NCBI RefSeq assembly: GCF_035704785.1
Contig: NZ_DASSWP010000076.1
Span: forward strand, 1-9,876
Origin: Gracilimonas sp035704785
Lineage (GTDB): Bacteria > Bacteroidota > Rhodothermia > Balneolales > Balneolaceae
Length of the DNA stretch: 9,876 bases
Direction: 5' to 3'
Shown here: one piece after another, positions 8,153-9,876 of the stretch
Layout: each line of letters begins with the position of its first letter
Numbering within the stretch: the first letter of the stretch is position 1
Notes under the pieces: generated by a model
Told to the model about the DNA's origin: nothing
The model's input: the letters and a program-made list of their open reading frames with translations, nothing else
Database searches by the model: none
Made by a program: the position numbers and the translations under genes

Positions 8153-8545
8153 TTATATATATGTTTGTAAAGATTCTGCATTGACCTCATGATGAGAGCC
8201 ATTCCATAGTACATCTCCATTCCTGAGAATAAAAACCTGTGGAGACTCATGTTTGATCCCAAATCTTTCGGCAATAAAGTATGATAGCTCACGCTGTTTT
8301 ATCACATCCACAATATAAAATTCCGCTTTTTCTTTTGTTTCTTCTGATAATCCCTGAATATTTTTAAGAGCAAAGAAACTTGTAGCACAACGGGTACTGT
8401 GTTTGTAGATCACCTGTGGTTTTTGGCCGGAGGCCTTGATGATCTCTGAAAGATTTTCCTTAGATGAAACTTTCTTCCAGTCAAGATCTGATCCGCCATC
8501 ATTATCCATTCCGAAAATTCTGTTTAACGACTGAAAAAATCTCAT
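8153..8545 (-). CDS. ytxJ: YtxJ-like bacillithiol-system monothiol protein
   Basis: Thioredoxin-fold protein of 130 residues in the YtxJ family (DUF2847), named for its association with bacillithiol-making bacteria; the proposed role is removal of bacillithiol from mixed disulfides in the cytosol. The core reads VIYKHSTRCATS, with a single active-site cysteine C53 in a TRCAT context, and then the family hallmark near the C-terminus, GIKHESPQVFILRNGDVLWNGSHHEV. C53 is the only cysteine, consistent with a monothiol mechanism. An N-terminal stretch of about 22 residues (MRFFQSLNRIFGMDNDGGSD...) precedes the core and is not a convincing signal peptide. The ATG at 8545 has an AT-rich leader and no Shine-Dalgarno. 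It diverges from the UPF0173 gene across 195 nt and is separated from the kinase downstream by 162 nt, so co-transcription with the kinase is uncertain. No bsh biosynthesis gene is in the window. Confidence 0.85.
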   Translation of the reverse strand: MRFFQSLNRIFGMDNDGGSDLDWKKVSSKENLSEIIKASGQKPQVIYKHSTRCATSFFALKNIQGLSEETKEKAEFYIVDVIKQRELSYFIAERFGIKHESPQVFILRNGDVLWNGSHHEVNAESLQTYI

Positions 8546-8730
8546 TAAATAGTTTATTGATTTATTTTTAAAGTGGTAATAATTACTGACTACTTCAAAA
8601 CAACGGTGCTTACTTTAAGATCCTGTCATTTTGGTCAATCTTATATCAGAAGTTTCAAAATTAGTGAATCATTTCTAAATATATTCCATTGTACGTAAAT
8701 AGATAGAGTTAATGATTTAACGAAAAAAAT

Positions 8731-8736
8731 AAGGAG
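8731..8736 (+). promoter_or_regulatory. Strong Shine-Dalgarno of the UPF0173 hydrolase gene
   Basis: AAGGAG lies 4 nt before the ATG at 8741. This is the strongest ribosome binding site in the window; most other genes here lack one, which hints at relatively efficient initiation. Confidence 0.7.
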
Positions 8737-8740
8737 ATAC

Positions 8741-9445
8741 ATGAATACACAAATTAAAGCGCATTGGCTTGGGCATTCCGCTTTTAAATTGGAGAGTCAA
8801 AGTGGAAAGATCATCTACATCGATCCCTTTCTGAAGAATAACCCCTCCACCCCTGATGAATTGAAAGAAGTAAAAGAAGCTGATTATGTACTTCTTACTC
8901 ACGGGCACGAAGATCATGTTGGAGATACTGTAGAGATCGCCAAGAACACCGGAGCCAAAGTAGTTGGAATTTTAGAACTGATCGGAATTTTGACTGATGA
9001 AGGATTACCGGAAGATCAGGGTGTAGCTATCAATAAAGGCGGAACCGTACATTTTGAGGATTTCTCCGTCACACTGGTTTCTGCAAATCACAGTTCTTCC
9101 TATCAAGGGAAATATGCAGGCGATCCCGGCGGACTTATTCTTTCGTTTGAAGATGATATTTGCGTGTATCACATGGGGGATACCAACATTTTTGCTGATC
9201 TGGAATTATATGGCGAGCTCTATCAACCACATGTTGTACTCGCCCCAACCGGTGATCATTTCACTATGGGAGCTGAAGAAGCCGCCTATGCCGTGGAAAT
9301 GATAGGCTGTGAAATTGCCGTTCCATGCCATTACGGAACATGGCCTCCCATCGACAGTGACCCGAATGAATTCAAAGAAATTCTGGAAGAGATCACAGAT
9401 ACCAAAGTTATTATTCCTGAAAAAGGAGTAAACTTTATGGAATGA
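8741..9445 (+). CDS. UPF0173 metal-dependent hydrolase (metallo-beta-lactamase fold)
   Basis: Cytosolic hydrolase of 234 residues with the metallo-beta-lactamase fold; the physiological substrate of the UPF0173 (YtkL-like) family is not settled. All metal-binding motifs are visible: H54, H56, D58 and H59 in THGHEDHVGD, H117 in SANHSSS, D147 in YHMGDTNIF, and H173 and H197 in the family-specific blocks APTGDHFTMG and VPCHYGTWPPI. The N-terminal HWLGHSAFKLES and IDPFLKNNP blocks are also typical. The enzyme appears complete with no missing ligand. It is transcribed alone: divergent from ytxJ upstream, started by a good SD at 8731-8736 and closed by a strong intrinsic terminator 22 nt after the stop. 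No signal peptide is seen. Confidence 0.93.
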   Translation: MNTQIKAHWLGHSAFKLESQSGKIIYIDPFLKNNPSTPDELKEVKEADYVLLTHGHEDHVGDTVEIAKNTGAKVVGILELIGILTDEGLPEDQGVAINKGGTVHFEDFSVTLVSANHSSSYQGKYAGDPGGLILSFEDDICVYHMGDTNIFADLELYGELYQPHVVLAPTGDHFTMGAEEAAYAVEMIGCEIAVPCHYGTWPPIDSDPNEFKEILEEITDTKVIIPEKGVNFME

Positions 9446-9467
9446 GATGAATTCTAACTCGCTCTAT

Positions 9468-9504
9468 AAGCCACAAACCTGAAATAAGGTTTGTGGCTTT
9501 TTTT
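9468..9504 (+). terminator. Intrinsic (rho-independent) terminator of the UPF0173 hydrolase gene
   Basis: A perfect 12-bp stem, AAGCCACAAACC (9468-9479) pairing with GGTTTGTGGCTT (9488-9499), has an 8-nt loop (TGAAATAA) and runs into seven T residues at 9498-9504. It begins 22 nt after the hydrolase stop. The arms start with AA, so on the minus strand it could serve weakly in the other direction too. Confidence 0.95.
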
Positions 9505-9614
9505 ATTGCCTAACTTTATACAGAATTCAGCAATTCAGAACCCGTATAGCATTGATAAAACTTGAATTTGCTTGGTTTTTATGGGGATTTGAAATATTAT
9601 GCGATGAATTAGGC

Positions 9615-9733
9615 GGATTAGGAAATCCACACAATCAGATGTTATCCGGCGACTTTATACGACTAACGAGACGGATAACATCTGAAAACTAACGAATAAG
9701 GCATTTAGAGCACGATTACAGGATTTTATCCAC
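9615..9733. repeat. Two related GGATT...ATCCAC mini-hairpins
   Basis: GGATT-AGGA-AATCC followed by AC (9615-9630) and GGAT-TTT-ATCC followed by AC (9721-9733) have the same layout and flank the 14-bp inverted repeat. The stems are only 5 and 4 bp, so the similarity may be partly chance in AT-rich DNA. Confidence 0.3.
9635..9685. repeat. Perfect 14-bp inverted repeat with 23-nt spacer
   Basis: TCAGATGTTATCCG (9635-9648) is exactly reverse-complementary to CGGATAACATCTGA (9672-9685). The 23-nt spacer contains CGACT twice (GCGACTttataCGACTaacg). There is no T-run after either arm, so it is not a terminator. It could be a structured RNA stem, a recombination or binding site, or the core of a REP/MITE-like element; the sequence alone does not decide. 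Confidence 0.7.
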
Positions 9734-9759
9734 CGCTTGATAACAAACCCCTTGTTCGT
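9692..9759. repeat. Spaced imperfect 10-bp inverted repeat
   Basis: ACGAATAAGG (9692-9701) and CCTTGTTCGT (9750-9759) are complementary at 9 of 10 positions across a 48-nt spacer. The left arm overlaps an 8-nt word, ACTAACGA (9688-9695), that also occurs at 9662-9669 within the spacer of the neighbouring 14-bp inverted repeat, so the two structures may belong to one larger element. Confidence 0.4.
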
Positions 9760-9876
9760 ATAATATTATGTTATAGAACCTTCAAAAATCATATATTCGT
9801 GATGTAGCCGGAAACATCTAAACTGCACAGCAGCTCAACTTACTCACATCTTTGTCAAAAGTGAGTGTAGCAAGCT

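Larger units (their letters stand above)
9505..9876. other. Non-coding, repeat-rich tail region
   Basis: About 370 nt with no convincing open reading frame: stops are frequent in every frame and the longest ATG-started stretches are under about 20 codons. It contains several short inverted and direct repeats: tandem AATTCAG at 9524-9530 and 9532-9538, two small GGAT..ATCC hairpins, a 14-bp inverted repeat, a spaced 10-bp inverted repeat, and ACTCAC/GTGAGT at 9842-9847 and 9861-9866. Such a density contrasts with the rest of the window and suggests an accumulation site for small mobile or structured elements, or remnants of one. The right boundary lies beyond the window. Confidence 0.6.

Noticed and set aside
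8620..8730. Promoter-like words before the UPF0173 gene (TTGTAC...TAATGA; TTTTGG... as a Bacteroidota -33 box)
   Set aside because: Spacing is off for sigma-70 (15 nt) and no TAnnTTTG box matches; a promoter must exist here but I cannot place it.
9842..9866. ACTCAC/GTGAGT inverted repeat as a terminator
   Set aside because: Six-bp arms with a 13-nt loop and no T-run on either side; kept only as part of the repeat-rich description.
9818..9876. Minus-strand open frame of 19 codons running in from the right edge and stopping at 9818
   Set aside because: It could be the 3' end of a gene beyond the window, but the residues match no family I know and an open stretch this short is expected by chance.
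1..9876. tRNA, rRNA, CRISPR array or known riboswitch
   Set aside because: No cloverleaf, no regularly spaced direct repeats and no recognisable aptamer core were found on reading both strands.

Overview
The window is about 9.9 kb of AT-leaning bacterial chromosome (roughly 40% GC by eye). It is densely coded, with seven intact protein genes and one that is cut by the left edge. The gene content suggests a member of the Bacteroidota/Balneolota (FCB) group: a 7TM-HD cyclic-dinucleotide phosphodiesterase with the Bacteroidota-type N-terminus, a YtxJ protein with an STRC motif, and several starts without a Shine-Dalgarno sequence but with A-rich leaders. The phylum is an inference, because no rRNA gene is present.

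Layout. Positions 1-3161 (+) hold a PgpH/YqfF-family membrane HD phosphodiesterase followed after 2 nt by the tyrosine recombinase XerD. Positions 3286-4971 (+) encode a secreted gamma-glutamyltransferase. Positions 5082-6128 (+) encode MtnA of the methionine salvage pathway, whose last 8 bases overlap, tail to tail, a minus-strand gene for a 77-residue glycine-zipper membrane hairpin protein (6121-6354). Immediately upstream of that small gene on the same strand is a large membrane histidine kinase of the HisKA_2 type (6386-7990). Further upstream on the minus strand is a YtxJ-like monothiol protein (8153-8545). It is divergent from a UPF0173 metallo-beta-lactamase-fold hydrolase (8741-9445, +), which ends in a textbook intrinsic terminator. 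The last ~370 nt (9505-9876) show no convincing gene and are rich in short inverted and direct repeats.

How it fits together. pgpH and xerD look co-transcribed but have unrelated cellular roles (second-messenger turnover; chromosome-dimer resolution). The histidine kinase and the small membrane protein probably form a second transcription unit. No response regulator is visible beside them, and the kinase has an unusual H-box (His-Asp-Arg rather than His-His-Arg). Gamma-glutamyltransferase, MtnA and YtxJ all touch sulfur or thiol metabolism, but they lie on different transcription units and the link is only thematic.

Most of the window is ordinary housekeeping DNA. The items most worth a second look are the kinase/small-protein pair with its palindromic upstream site, and the repeat-rich tail with a perfect 14-bp inverted repeat.
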